Shown here piece after piece: positions 18,179 to 26,519 of a DNA stretch of 64,000 bases. The translations under genes and the position numbers were made by a program. The DNA comes from Cellulomonas fimi ATCC 484. Lineage in GTDB: Bacteria > Actinomycetota > Actinomycetes > Actinomycetales > Cellulomonadaceae. The notes below the pieces were generated by a model that was not told the DNA's origin, ran no database searches, and saw nothing but the letters and a program-made list of their open reading frames with translations. How positions within the stretch are numbered: position 1 is the stretch's first letter; the number at the start of each line of letters is the position of its first letter. The stretch covers positions 3,472,001 to 3,536,000 of the forward strand of contig NC_015514.1 of NCBI RefSeq assembly GCF_000212695.1, in the 5' to 3' direction.

Positions 18179-19453
18179 TCAGAGGTACCACTGCTGGTTG
18201 GCCTGGGTGTTGCAGTCCCAGATCTGGACGCGCTGGCCGTCGTGGACGGGCAGGCCGCCCACGCCGTCGAGGCACCGGCCGGACTGCGGGTTCTTCAGCG
18301 CCCGCGTCCCGGAGTCGTACGTCCAGCGCTGCGCGCCGGTGCCGTTGCAGGTCCACAGCTGCACGACGGTGCCGTTCGTCTTCCCGCTGTTGCTCACGTC
18401 GAGGCACTTGCCGAGCGCACGGATCGTGCCGTCCGAGCCCCGCGTCCACTGCTGGGCGGCGTTGCCGTTGCAGTTCACGACCTGGATCGGGTTGCCGTCG
18501 TGGGTCTGCGCCCACGGCACGTCGAGGCACAGGCTGTTCGCGAGCTTGACGGTCCCGGTGCCGGTCGGCAGGCCCCCGCCACCCCCTCCGCCGCCCGACC
18601 CGTTGTCGTAGACACGGACGTAGTCGACCTTCATCTGCTGAGGGAGCTGGGTCGTGGCGTCGGGGTAGCCGGGCCACTGGCCGCCGACCGCGACGTTGAG
18701 GATGAGGAAGTACGGCTTGTCGAACACCCACGGGTTGCTGCCGACCCGCGAGGTCGTGACCTGGTGGTAGACGTTGCCGTCGACGGACCAGGTGATCGAC
18801 CCGGGCTTCCAGTCGACGGCGTAGGTGTGGAAGGTGTCGGCGAACGACCAGCCCTGCGGGTGCTGGTACATCCCGGAGATGCCGCTGCCGCCGGAGTAGC
18901 CGGGCCCGTGCACGGTGCCGTAGATGCGGTGGGGCTCCTTGCCGACGTTCTCCATGACGTCGATCTCCCCGGAGGACGGCCACGACGTCTGCGGGAAGTC
19001 GGCGCCGAGCATCCAGAACGCGGGCCAGATGCCCTGTCCGCGCGGGATCTGGATGCGGGCCTCGACGCGGCCGTACTTCAGCTCGACCTTGTCGTTGCTC
19101 TGCAGACGGGCGGACGTGTACGAGCCGTCGGCCTCGCGACGCGCCGTGATGACGAGGTTGCCCTGGCCGTCGAGCGCGGAGTTGCTGCGGGACGTGGTGT
19201 AGCTCTGCAGCTCGGCGTTGCCCCAGCCGCCTGCACCGGTGTCGTAGCTCCAGACGCTGCTGTCGGGCGCGCTCCCGGACGCGCCGTCGAACTCCTGCGC
19301 CCAGACGATGTCACCCACGGCGGCCTCCGCGGGGGCCGCGGGCGACGAGGCGACGAGTCCGGCCGCGACGAGCGTCGCGGCGCCGAGCGCGGCGGCCGCT
19401 GCGCGTCGGCGTCGTGCGGGGATGGGGGTCGCAGTGCGTAGGCGTGCGTGCAT
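18179..19453 (-). CDS. Secreted GH16 endo-beta-1,3-glucanase with C-terminal ricin-type CBM13
   Basis: A 424-residue secreted enzyme likely to cleave beta-1,3-glucans such as laminarin. ATG 19453 is preceded by a CAGGAGG site. A twin-Arg-free signal peptide (RRRRAAAAALGAATLVAAGLV, ending near AEA) covers about residues 15-45. The GH16 domain follows (about 47-290), with the catalytic SGEIDVMENVG motif: Glu163, Asp165 and Glu168 as nucleophile, helper and acid/base. A Gly-rich linker leads to a ricin-type beta-trefoil (about 305-424) with three QQW-type repeats (NAAQQWTR, TGAQRWTY, QANQQWYL). Upstream in-frame starts would add an unrelated leader. Confidence 0.93.
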   Translation of the reverse strand: MHARLRTATPIPARRRRAAAAALGAATLVAAGLVASSPAAPAEAAVGDIVWAQEFDGASGSAPDSSVWSYDTGAGGWGNAELQSYTTSRSNSALDGQGNLVITARREADGSYTSARLQSNDKVELKYGRVEARIQIPRGQGIWPAFWMLGADFPQTSWPSSGEIDVMENVGKEPHRIYGTVHGPGYSGGSGISGMYQHPQGWSFADTFHTYAVDWKPGSITWSVDGNVYHQVTTSRVGSNPWVFDKPYFLILNVAVGGQWPGYPDATTQLPQQMKVDYVRVYDNGSGGGGGGGGLPTGTGTVKLANSLCLDVPWAQTHDGNPIQVVNCNGNAAQQWTRGSDGTIRALGKCLDVSNSGKTNGTVVQLWTCNGTGAQRWTYDSGTRALKNPQSGRCLDGVGGLPVHDGQRVQIWDCNTQANQQWYL

Positions 19454-19508
19454 CGTGCCTCCTGAGAACCGGTCGGCGAGCGGACGGGCCGGAGTCGGCG
19501 TCACCCGC

Positions 19509-19520
19509 TGACACGTGTCA
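19509..19520. promoter_or_regulatory. Palindromic operator candidate upstream of GH16 gene
   Basis: TGACACGTGTCA is a perfect 12-bp palindrome, 56 bp upstream of the GH16 start codon. A second element, GTTGAC-AG-GTCAAC, lies at 19598-19611 and could also supply a TTGACC -35 hexamer on the minus strand. Location suggests regulation of the glucanase; no cognate regulator is adjacent. Confidence 0.4.
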
Positions 19521-19606
19521 CGTCCTTGCGCACGCGGGGGCGACCTGTCCGTCCGGCGCAGACCGTAACGGCAATGCTGACTGACCGGCAAGTAATCGTT
19601 GACAGG

Positions 19607-20935
19607 TCAACCACCCGCGTCCCCGCGACCGCCGGCACCCGTCGGGTCCGCAGCCGCTCCCGCCTGCGCCGTCGGGGCCGCTCCCCCACCGCCCGCGAGC
19701 GCCTGCGCCGCCCGGCGCAGCAGGTGCTCGCGGACCGGCACGTCGTCCGCGAGCTCTGCCGCCCGCGCGAACGCCACGGCCGCCTCGTCGTCACGACCCG
19801 CACGCGCCAGCAGGTCCGCGCGCGCCGCCCACCAGGGCTGGAACGCCGGCACCGGCGCGGGCGGCAGCGCCGCGAGCCCCACCTCGGCCCCGTCGAGCCG
19901 CCCCACCACCGCGGCGAGGGCGACGCGCGACCCCAGGCTCGGGGCCACGGCGTCGAGCGCGACGTACAGCGTGCGCAGCGCCGCCCAGTCGGTGCGGCCC
20001 GTGCGCCGCCGGTCCGCGTGCACCGCCTGGATCGCGGCCTCGAGCCGGAACCGTCCCGGCGGCCCCGGACGCTCGGCACGCCGCAGGAACGCCTCTCCGT
20101 CGGCCAGCAGCCGCTCGTCCCAGTCGGCCGGGTCCTGCTCGTCGAGCGGCACGAACGGCCCCGGCCGCCGCCGCGCGAGCGACAGCGTGACGAGCGACGC
20201 GAGCGCCCACGCCTCCGCCTCGTCCTGCAGCAGCGTCGCGAGCGTCACGGCCAGGTGCTGCGCCTCCCCCGCCAGGTCGGCGCCGCCCTCGCGCCACGTG
20301 ATCGCCGCGCACCCGTACACCGCCTCCAGCACGGGCGGCAGACGCTCCGCCATCGCGGCACGGTCCGGCACGACGAACGGGATCCGCGCCGCCGCGATGC
20401 GCCGCTTGGCCCGCACCAGCCGCTGCTGCATCGTCCCGGGCGCCACCGCGAACACCCGCGCCACGCGGGCCGAGTCGAGACCGAGCACCGTCTGCAGCAT
20501 GAGCGGCGTGCGGACGTCCGCCGCGACCGCCGGGTGCGCGCACACGAACAGCAGCGCGAGGCGGCGGTCCGGGATCGCGAGCGGGTCGACGTCCGCGAAC
20601 GGGTCCACGGCGAAGGCGTCCCGCGTGCCGGCCCCGGCGCGGTCCCACGGCCCCGCGCCGCCGAGCGGGGAGTCCTCCGGCAGCGGGACCGAGCGGCGGT
20701 GCGCCGCCGACCGCCACACGTCGCGGACCCGGTTGCGCGCCACCGTCAGGAGCCACGCATCGGGGTTCGCCGGCACGCCCGCGCCCGGCCAACGGCGCAG
20801 CGCCTGCTCGAACGCGTCCGCGAGCGCGTCCTCCGCGAGCGCCACGTCGCCGCACCGGGCCGCCAGCAGCGCCAGCAGCCGGCCGTACGAGTCGCGGGCG
20901 GCATGCTCGGCCGCCGCCCGCGCCCGCTCGGTCAC
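19607..20935 (-). CDS. ECF42-type RNA polymerase sigma factor with C-terminal TPR-like extension
   Basis: 442 residues from a GTG that overlaps the stop of the DGPF gene (GTGA). The N-terminal region has sigma-70 region 2 (YGRLLALLAARCGDVALAEDALADAFEQAL, PDAWLLTVARNRVRDVWR) and region 4 (LMLQTVLGLDSARVARVFAVAPGTMQQRLVRAKRRI). The C-terminal 240 residues form the long helical extension typical of ECF42-like factors (LAALPPAPVPAFQPWWAARADLLARAGRDDEAAVAFARAAEL). These are genomically linked to DGPF/YCII proteins rather than anti-sigma factors, as here. The regulon is unknown. Confidence 0.88.
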   Translation of the reverse strand: MTERARAAAEHAARDSYGRLLALLAARCGDVALAEDALADAFEQALRRWPGAGVPANPDAWLLTVARNRVRDVWRSAAHRRSVPLPEDSPLGGAGPWDRAGAGTRDAFAVDPFADVDPLAIPDRRLALLFVCAHPAVAADVRTPLMLQTVLGLDSARVARVFAVAPGTMQQRLVRAKRRIAAARIPFVVPDRAAMAERLPPVLEAVYGCAAITWREGGADLAGEAQHLAVTLATLLQDEAEAWALASLVTLSLARRRPGPFVPLDEQDPADWDERLLADGEAFLRRAERPGPPGRFRLEAAIQAVHADRRRTGRTDWAALRTLYVALDAVAPSLGSRVALAAVVGRLDGAEVGLAALPPAPVPAFQPWWAARADLLARAGRDDEAAVAFARAAELADDVPVREHLLRRAAQALAGGGGAAPTAQAGAAADPTGAGGRGDAGG

Positions 20936-21309
20936 GCGTTCGGCGTCCAGACGCCGTCGACGGTGAACATCGCGCCCGGCCGCACCTCGACCGGGCCCCA
21001 CTCCACCGACGGCGCCTGCCGCGCCCACGCGAGCGCCGCGTCCAGGTCGGGCACGTCGACGACGAACGTGCCGCCGAGCTGCTCCTTCGTGTCGGCGAAC
21101 GGACCGTCCTGCACCTGCAGGGTGCCGTCGACCGTGCGCAGGGTCGTCGTGCTCGTCGAGGGCTGCAGAACCTCCGCGCCGACGAGCACGCCCGCCGCCT
21201 GGAGCGTCGCCGCGTACGCCGTGAACGCGCGCTCGCCCTCCGCCCAGCCCTCGTCGCCGAGGGTCTCGGGGCTCATCTCCGGGTAGTGCAGCAGGATCGT
21301 GTACCGCAT
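20932..21309 (-). CDS. DGPF/YCII-family protein
   Basis: 125 residues with the diagnostic DGPFADTKEQLGGTFVVDVPDLDAALAWA segment. The N-terminal MRYTILLHYPE strand is usual for the family. It sits directly upstream of, and overlaps, the ECF42-type sigma factor gene, the standard partnership for this sigma group. Its biochemical role is unknown; a small-molecule sensor or enzyme-like dimeric alpha/beta barrel is the usual proposal. Confidence 0.9.
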   Translation of the reverse strand: MRYTILLHYPEMSPETLGDEGWAEGERAFTAYAATLQAAGVLVGAEVLQPSTSTTTLRTVDGTLQVQDGPFADTKEQLGGTFVVDVPDLDAALAWARQAPSVEWGPVEVRPGAMFTVDGVWTPNA

Positions 21310-21437
21310 GGCGACCTCCGGTGTCGTCGTGGGACCAGGGTGCACCCGGGTGCCGGGTGCCGCCGGGGCGGGCGCCCCGGCACCGTGATGACGATCCTGC
21401 GCACCGGCGACAGACACGCGGCGCGGCCGCTCCGAGG

Positions 21438-21698
21438 TCAGCGGGCGCGGCTCAGGGACACGACGGCCCACGGCGGCAGCTCGAGGTCGATCTCGAGCAC
21501 GCCGTCGTCGGACACCGTCAGCTCCCGACGCAGGAGGTCGTCGGCGGTCGCGCGCAGCCGTGCCTCCTGGTCGCGCGTGAGGTCGAGCGGCTCGCCCATC
21601 CGGTACCACGCCTCGGCGACGTCGCCGTGGTCCCAGTCGAGCTCTCGAGCCGGTACGTCGCGCCCGGGACGTCCGTCGGGGGTCTGCAGTCTCGCCAT
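21438..21698 (-). pseudogene. Probable remnant: C-terminal piece of a GH39-like glycosidase
   Basis: An 86-residue frame from ATG 21698. Its body, WDHGDVAEAWYRMGEPLDLTRDQEARL, then DGVLEIDLELPPWAVVSL, looks like the C-terminal beta-sandwich tail that follows the catalytic barrel in beta-xylosidase-type (GH39-like) enzymes: a short helix after HG..A.W..MG.P, then strands ending in a hydrophobic LPP..V motif. No catalytic domain is present upstream. It is either a decayed gene fragment or a small free-standing protein. The family call is from pattern memory only. Confidence 0.4.
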
Positions 21699-21825
21699 GG
21701 CACAGCCGCGTGGCACCCACGGCGGACGCGCACCCGGACGCGCCGCCCTCGTGCGACCGCCGGGCGGCCGCGCCGCGGGACGTTCGGACCTGCCGGGCAC
21801 CGTCGGGTGCGCGGAGACTGCCACG

Positions 21826-23061
21826 GTGAAGGAACGGCTGACGGTGTTCGACCGCGCGGAGCTCGCGACCGACGTCGGCCCGAACCCGCGGCACATCACC
21901 GTGCTGCTGGAGCTCGGCGGTCCGGCGCCGGACGTCGACGACGTGCGCCGCCGCATGCTCGCGGCCGTCGCGCAGCAGCCGCGGCTCACGGCCCGGGTGC
22001 GGGCGCGGACCGGCACGCTGCGGCGGCGCGTGTGGGAGACCGGCGCGGTCGACGTCGACCGGCACGTCGTCGCGCAGCACGCACCCGGCGCCGACCCCGT
22101 CGCGCTCGCCGTCGCGGACCTGGGCACCGCGATGCCGCCCGACCGCCCGCCCTGGCGGCTCACCGTCGTCGACCTCGCCGCGGAGCGGTCCGCCCTCGTC
22201 TGGACGAGCCACCACCTGCTCGGCAACGGGCCCAGCCTGCTGACCCTGCTCGTCGCGGCACTCTCCGACGCCCCGCCGGACGCGCCGTGGCGCGCCCCCG
22301 GCCGACGCCCCCGGCCCGTCACCGGTGCCGACGGGCGCGGCCGACCCGGCCGGGCCGGCCGCAGCCCCCTGCTGCGGGAGGTGACCGGCGGCATCGCGGC
22401 CGCACCCGTCAGCGTCGACGCGGCCGCCGTGCGCGCCGGCGCCCGCACCTGCGGGGCGACCGTGAACGACGCGCTGCTCTGGGCGTGGGCCCGGGCCTAC
22501 CGGCGTGCCGACCTCGCGCGCGGCGGACCCGGCGAGCGCGTCGTGCTGTCCGTCCCCGTCACCGTGCCCGGGTCGCGGTTCGGCAACCACGTCGGCACGC
22601 TGCGCGTCGCGGTGCCCGCGCTCGACGAGCCCGGCGGCGCGACCGCGCTCGACGACGACGCCGCCGCCGGCCTCGCCGCGCTCGCGGCCCGCACCCGGCA
22701 CGCCAAGCGTCGCGTCCGGCCCTGGGCGTGGCCGCTCGCCCCCCTCGGCGTCCTGGCCCTGCGCCGGCTCGGCGTCCTGCCGTCGATCCTGCGCCGGCAG
22801 CGGCTCATCAGCACCGTCGTCACGCACGCCCCCGGGCCGCCCGCACCCGTGCGCTTCCTGGGGCTGCCGCTCGTCGCGACCGTCCCGCTCGTGCCCGTCG
22901 TCGGGAACGTGACGACGTGCGCCGTGGCGCTGTCCGTCGACGGCCGCCTCGACGTGGCCGTCGTCTGCTCGCCGGAGTCCGCCGACCTCGTCGACGCGCT
23001 CGCCCGCGACCTGCGGGCCGGCCTCGACGACGTCGCCGCGCTCGCCCGGCGCCTACCGTGA
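21826..23061 (+). CDS. WS/DGAT-like (wax ester synthase / acyltransferase) protein with altered active-site motif
   Basis: 411 residues, similar in layout to wax ester synthase/diacylglycerol acyltransferases: an N-terminal condensation-like half (DVGPNPRHITVLLELGGPAPDVDDVRRRM) and a C-terminal half with AGARTCGATVNDALLWAWARAYR, VPVTVPGSRFGNHVGTL and LISTVVTHAPGPPAPVRFLG. The usual catalytic HHxxxDG is HHLLGNG here, keeping both histidines but with Asn replacing Asp, so activity may be changed or lost. The GTG start follows a GGAG-like site. The acyl acceptor is unknown. Confidence 0.75.
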   Translation: MKERLTVFDRAELATDVGPNPRHITVLLELGGPAPDVDDVRRRMLAAVAQQPRLTARVRARTGTLRRRVWETGAVDVDRHVVAQHAPGADPVALAVADLGTAMPPDRPPWRLTVVDLAAERSALVWTSHHLLGNGPSLLTLLVAALSDAPPDAPWRAPGRRPRPVTGADGRGRPGRAGRSPLLREVTGGIAAAPVSVDAAAVRAGARTCGATVNDALLWAWARAYRRADLARGGPGERVVLSVPVTVPGSRFGNHVGTLRVAVPALDEPGGATALDDDAAAGLAALAARTRHAKRRVRPWAWPLAPLGVLALRRLGVLPSILRRQRLISTVVTHAPGPPAPVRFLGLPLVATVPLVPVVGNVTTCAVALSVDGRLDVAVVCSPESADLVDALARDLRAGLDDVAALARRLP

Positions 23062-23065
23062 GGAC

Positions 23066-23551
23066 ATGGCCCGCACCGTCGCCTCCACCCGCACCGTCGA
23101 CCTGACCGAGCTGCTCGACTTCGTCCGGCCCCGGCACCATTTCCTGCTCGTCACGCTGCGCCGCGACGGCAGGCCGCAGGTGTCGCCCGTGACCGGCGGC
23201 GTCGACGAGCACGGCCGGCTCGTCGTCTCGACCTACCCCGGCCGCGCCAAGGCGGTGAACGCCGAGCGCGACCCGCGCGTCACCGTCTGCGTCCTGTCCG
23301 ACGACTTCGGCGGTGCGTGGGTGCAGGTCGACGGCGACGCCGAGGTGCTGCACATGCCCGACGCCGAGGACGCGCTCGTCGACTACTACCGCTGCATCGC
23401 CGCCGAGCACCCCGACTGGGACGAGTACCGCGCGGCGATGCGCCTGCAGGACAAGTCCCTGATCCGCGTCACCCCGACCCGTTGGGGCCCGATCGCCACC
23501 GGCGGGTTCCCGGCCGACGTCGCCGCCCGCCTCGACGCCCAGGACGCGTGA
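23066..23551 (+). CDS. PPOX-class F420/FMN-dependent split-barrel oxidoreductase
   Basis: 161 residues. The split beta-barrel features are clear: LLDFVRPRHHFLLVTLRRDGRPQVSPVTGGVDEHGRLVVST with the cofactor-contacting RAKAVNAERDPRVTVCVLSDD, and a C-terminal SLIRVTPTRWGPI strand. This resembles the TIGR03618-type F420-dependent group common in actinobacteria. It starts 4 bp after the acyltransferase stop, so the two are probably co-transcribed. The substrate is unknown. Confidence 0.85.
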   Translation: MARTVASTRTVDLTELLDFVRPRHHFLLVTLRRDGRPQVSPVTGGVDEHGRLVVSTYPGRAKAVNAERDPRVTVCVLSDDFGGAWVQVDGDAEVLHMPDAEDALVDYYRCIAAEHPDWDEYRAAMRLQDKSLIRVTPTRWGPIATGGFPADVAARLDAQDA

Positions 23552-23614
23552 CGAGTCCGGACCCGCCCGCGGCAGGTCCGCGGCCGCCCGACGACGACCG
23601 GACGAGGAGGTGAC

Positions 23615-24091
23615 GTGCTGATCTTCGCCGACGACCTGCGGGACGCGGCAACGGCGGTCGTGGCCGCCGAGCGTGCGCGGCTCCGCGCCCGGGGCGTGCC
23701 CGGCGAGCTGCTGTGGGTGGGCGGGTCGAGCGTCCCCGGCGCCCTGACCCGCGGTGACGTGGACCTGCACCTGCGCGTGCCGCCCGGCGACTTCGTGCAG
23801 GTCGTCGAGACGCTGCGGCGCGACCACGTCGTGGTGCACCCCGAGATCTGGTGCGACACCCTCGCGACCTTCGCCGTCGACGCTCCCCTGCCCACGGGCC
23901 TCGCGGTCACGCCTGTCGGCTCCGAGCACGACGTGCGCTTCACCCGCACCTGGGAGCTCCTGCGCGCCGACCCGGCGCTCCTCGCGGCCTACAACCGCGT
24001 CAAGACGGAGGCGGAGACGACCGCGCCGGACCAGTACGAGTCCCGCAAGTCCGCCTTCTTCGACACCCTCCTCGACGGCGACGCCCCCTGA
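23615..24091 (+). CDS. GrpB-like nucleotidyltransferase-fold protein
   Basis: 158 residues starting at GTG with a GAGGAGG site. The nucleotidyltransferase-like core shows LLWVGGSSVPGALTRGDVDLHLRV, with Gly-Ser and a later Asp-x-Asp as in GrpB/UPF0157 proteins, and a C-terminal LAAYNRVKTEAE-type helix. Function in the family is poorly defined. Third gene of a probable operon with the acyltransferase and oxidoreductase. Confidence 0.7.
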   Translation: MLIFADDLRDAATAVVAAERARLRARGVPGELLWVGGSSVPGALTRGDVDLHLRVPPGDFVQVVETLRRDHVVVHPEIWCDTLATFAVDAPLPTGLAVTPVGSEHDVRFTRTWELLRADPALLAAYNRVKTEAETTAPDQYESRKSAFFDTLLDGDAP

Positions 24092-24242
24092 CGGCCCCCT
24101 CGTCCCTCCCGGCGCCCGGCGAGGCCCCACCCCCGCCCCTCCCGGCCCGACCTCCGCCCCCTGACCTCCGCCCCCCTGATCCCACCCCGCCGCGCCCTCT
24201 CCTCTCTCGTCCCTCTCCGCCCCCACCCTCCCGCCGCCCGCC

Positions 24243-24312
24243 GCGAGTTCGTCTGGCCCGGTCGAGTTCGTCAGCTCGACCTGACGAACTCGCCTGGAGC
24301 TGACGAACTCGC
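24243..24312. repeat. Nested inverted-repeat element (REP-like or terminator)
   Basis: Four copies of GAGTTCGTC or its complement: GCGAGTTCGTC at 24243-24253, CGAGTTCGTCAG at 24263-24274, its exact complement at 24281-24292 (6-nt loop) and GACGAACTCGC at 24302-24312. The inner pair is a perfect 12-bp hairpin and the outer pair a perfect 11-bp one around it. It lies between convergent genes and could end transcription both ways, but the paired architecture also resembles a REP doublet. Confidence 0.6.
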
Positions 24313-24338
24313 CCGATGACGGCGGGTGGGGGCGGTGG

Positions 24339-25439
24339 TCAGGCCAGGGTGCGGGTGCCGAGCCAGGGTTCCAGGACGTCCTCACGGCCCAGCCAGGGCC
24401 TCAGGCCCGCGCGGTGCTCCGTGTCGGTCATGAGGACGTCGGAGAACGCGTCGACGAGGTCGCCGGCCCAGTCACCGACGCCCGTGAAGACCAGGCGCGT
24501 GTCGGGCTCCCGTCGCCCCCACGTGCCGAGCTCGCCGACGGACAGCTGGCCGCCCGCGCCGTCCCACACGCACACGGAGTCGGGCCGGCTCGGGACCCAG
24601 AACCGCCCGCGGCTGCGCGCCGCGACGTCACCGAGCCGCTCGACGTGGGCGACGAGCCGCTCGGGGTGCAGGGGGCGGCCGGAGTGCAGGTCGAGGGTCC
24701 AGACGCCGTGCGCGGTCGGCGCGCCGGCGGCGGGGGTGACGTGCAGGGGGTCGGCGCGACGGTCGGCGCGCTGGACGTCGTGCACGTGCCGCAGCAGGTC
24801 GCGCGGGTCGCCGTGGAGGCGGTCGACGCGTCGGGCGTCGGGGGCGCGCAGGTGGTCGAGCAGGTCGGAGGCGACGGGGTGCGCGGTGCGGTCGCCGCCG
24901 ACGAGGAGCGTGTCGACGTGCTGGACCTGTGCGGCGATGGCCTCCCCGACGGAGCGCCGGTCGTCCTGCGTGAGTGCGAGCCCTCGCTCGGCGAGCAGGT
25001 CGTCGCCGAGCAGGTCGTCCTCGAACGCGTCGAGGTCGAGCGCGGCGACGACGTTCGCGACGCGCACGCCGCGCAGCGCGCCGCCGCGGCGGGTGCTCCA
25101 CGCGAGGGCACGCGAGACGGGCAGCGACTCGGCGCCGACGGGCAGGGCGAGCGCGACGGCGTCCCAGCGGGGGTCGCGGGCGAGCCGTGCGAGGTGCGGG
25201 ACGGCGTCCTCGCGCACGGCGCAGCTGAGGCAGGCGTGCTCGAGCGGGATCTCGACGTCCTCCAAGACCCCGTCCCCGCTGACGACGACGCGGCGGATCC
25301 GGCCGCCGTCCTCGTCGTCGAGGATGTCGTGCCGCAGCACGACGAGGCGCGGGTGGTCGGTGACGAGTCCGAAGACCGTCGCGTCGCGCACGACGGGGTC
25401 GACGGTCGCGAGGACGACGAGCGGCGTGGGTGCGGTCAT
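24339..25439 (-). CDS. CobW/YciC-type putative zinc metallochaperone, P-loop absent
   Basis: 366 residues. The C-terminal half has the CobW_C pattern ([17 protein letters not shown]... [28 protein letters not shown]... [10 protein letters not shown]) and the N-terminal half has the metal-binding CLSC motif in [14 protein letters not shown]. The GTPase Walker A expected near the N-terminus is replaced by [16 protein letters not shown], so GTP hydrolysis is doubtful. Divergence from a set of zinc-free ribosomal proteins across a Zur-like box suggests a zinc-starvation role, delivering or sparing zinc. The CobW C-terminal pattern makes the family call fairly safe. Confidence 0.8.
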   Translation of the reverse strand: MTAPTPLVVLATVDPVVRDATVFGLVTDHPRLVVLRHDILDDEDGGRIRRVVVSGDGVLEDVEIPLEHACLSCAVREDAVPHLARLARDPRWDAVALALPVGAESLPVSRALAWSTRRGGALRGVRVANVVAALDLDAFEDDLLGDDLLAERGLALTQDDRRSVGEAIAAQVQHVDTLLVGGDRTAHPVASDLLDHLRAPDARRVDRLHGDPRDLLRHVHDVQRADRRADPLHVTPAAGAPTAHGVWTLDLHSGRPLHPERLVAHVERLGDVAARSRGRFWVPSRPDSVCVWDGAGGQLSVGELGTWGRREPDTRLVFTGVGDWAGDLVDAFSDVLMTDTEHRAGLRPWLGREDVLEPWLGTRTLA

Positions 25440-25497
25440 GCGGCACACCGTACACGGTTGACGGGAATGATTCTCACTATCTACGGTGTCCGCCATG
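25437..25497. promoter_or_regulatory. Divergent, mirror-image promoters around a Zur-like box
   Basis: The sequence from one start codon to the other is nearly symmetrical: CATGCGGCACACCGTA (25437-25452) on the left and TACGGTGTCCGCCATG (25482-25497) on the right. In each direction TACGGT sits 7-8 bases before ATG, as a -10 box of a leaderless transcript would. At the centre, GGGAATGATTCTC (25463-25475) matches the AT-centred Zur/Fur-type pseudo-palindrome. A TTGACG at 25458-25463 fits a -35 for the rightward promoter. Zinc-bound Zur would block both promoters. Confidence 0.7.
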
Positions 25498-25734
25498 TCC
25501 GCTCGCTGCCAGGTGCTCGGCACCGTCCCCGGGTTCGGCCACGCCGTCTCCCACTCCCACCGGCGCACCAAGCGCCGCTGGAACCCCAACGTCCAGCGCC
25601 GCACCTTCTTCGTGCCGTCGCTCCGCCGCCGCGTGACCTTCACCGTGTCCGCGCGCGGCATCACGACGATCGACCGCCTCGGCATCGACGTCGTCGTCGC
25701 CCGCATGCTCGCCCGCGGGGAGCGGCTGCGATGA
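25495..25734 (+). CDS. rpmB: Ribosomal protein bL28, zinc-independent paralog
   Basis: 79 residues, beginning [32 protein letters not shown], the standard L28 signature. It lacks the paired CxxC zinc ligands found in zinc-binding L28, keeping one cysteine, so it is the C-minus form made under zinc starvation. No Shine-Dalgarno sequence precedes the ATG and the predicted transcript is leaderless. A GTG three codons upstream is possible but less likely. First gene of six. Confidence 0.95.
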   Translation: MSARCQVLGTVPGFGHAVSHSHRRTKRRWNPNVQRRTFFVPSLRRRVTFTVSARGITTIDRLGIDVVVARMLARGERLR

Positions 25735-25904
25735 GCGGCGCGCGCCGGGCCGACCTGCGGCCCGTCATCAAGCTCCGGTCCACCGCGGGCACGGGCTTCA
25801 CCTACGTGACCCGCAAGAACCGCCGCAACGACCCCGAGCGGCTCGTGCTGCGCAAGTTCGACCCCGTCGTGCGTCGGCACGTCGACTTCCGCGAGGAGCG
25901 CTGA
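25731..25904 (+). CDS. rpmG: Ribosomal protein bL33, zinc-independent paralog
   Basis: 57 residues containing [36 protein letters not shown], clear L33. No cysteines are present, so it is the zinc-free form. Its ATG overlaps the rpmB stop (ATGA) and its stop overlaps the rpsN start, so the run is translationally coupled. Confidence 0.95.
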   Translation: MSGARRADLRPVIKLRSTAGTGFTYVTRKNRRNDPERLVLRKFDPVVRRHVDFREER

Positions 25905-26209
25905 TGGCCAGGTCCAGCAAGATCGCCCGCGACGCCCAGCGACGCGAGGTCGTCGCCCGGTACGAGGCTCGCCGCGCCGCTCTCAAGGCCGCGTCGGTCG
26001 CCGCGCACGCCACGCCTGACGAGCGCGCCGCCGCCATGGCCGCACTGCACGCCCTGCCCCGCGACGCCTCGCCCACCCGCCTGCGCAACCGCGACGCCGT
26101 CGACGGCCGCCCCCGTGCCTACCTCCGGACGTTCGGGCTGTCACGCATCCGGCTGCGGGAGATGGCGCACCGCGGCGAGCTGCCCGGCGTCACGACGTCC
26201 AGCTGGTGA
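25904..26209 (+). CDS. rpsN: Ribosomal protein uS14, long zinc-independent form
   Basis: 101 residues: [30 protein letters not shown], then the C-terminal [38 protein letters not shown] that contacts 16S rRNA. This is the long, cysteine-free S14, which replaces the short zinc-finger S14 under zinc limitation. The start overlaps the rpmG stop as TGATG. Confidence 0.95.
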   Translation: MARSSKIARDAQRREVVARYEARRAALKAASVAAHATPDERAAAMAALHALPRDASPTRLRNRDAVDGRPRAYLRTFGLSRIRLREMAHRGELPGVTTSSW

Positions 26210-26246
26210 CGGCCCGGCGCCGCACCCGACGAGAGGAGCACCACCC

Positions 26247-26519
26247 GTGAAGCAGGGCATCCACCCCGACTACCACCCGGTCGTCTTCCGCGACGCGTCC
26301 GCCGACGTCGCGTTCCTCACGCGGTCGACGGCGACGTCGGCGACGACGGTCGAGTGGACCGACGGGAACACCTACCCGGTCGTCGACGTGGAGATCTCGT
26401 CGGCGAGCCACCCCTTCTTCACCGGCACCGCGCGCGTCGTGGACACCGCGGGCCGCGTCGAGAAGTTCCGCCGCCGCTACGGCCGGCCCGCCGCCACGTC
26501 CCCCGAGGAGCTCCGATGA
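26247..26519 (+). CDS. rpmE2: Ribosomal protein bL31 type B (zinc-independent)
   Basis: 90 residues from a GTG with a GAGAGGAG site: [29 protein letters not shown], typical L31B, with no CxxC. The C-terminal [26 protein letters not shown] matches the family. Its stop overlaps the rpmJ start as ATGA. Confidence 0.95.
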   Translation: MKQGIHPDYHPVVFRDASADVAFLTRSTATSATTVEWTDGNTYPVVDVEISSASHPFFTGTARVVDTAGRVEKFRRRYGRPAATSPEELR

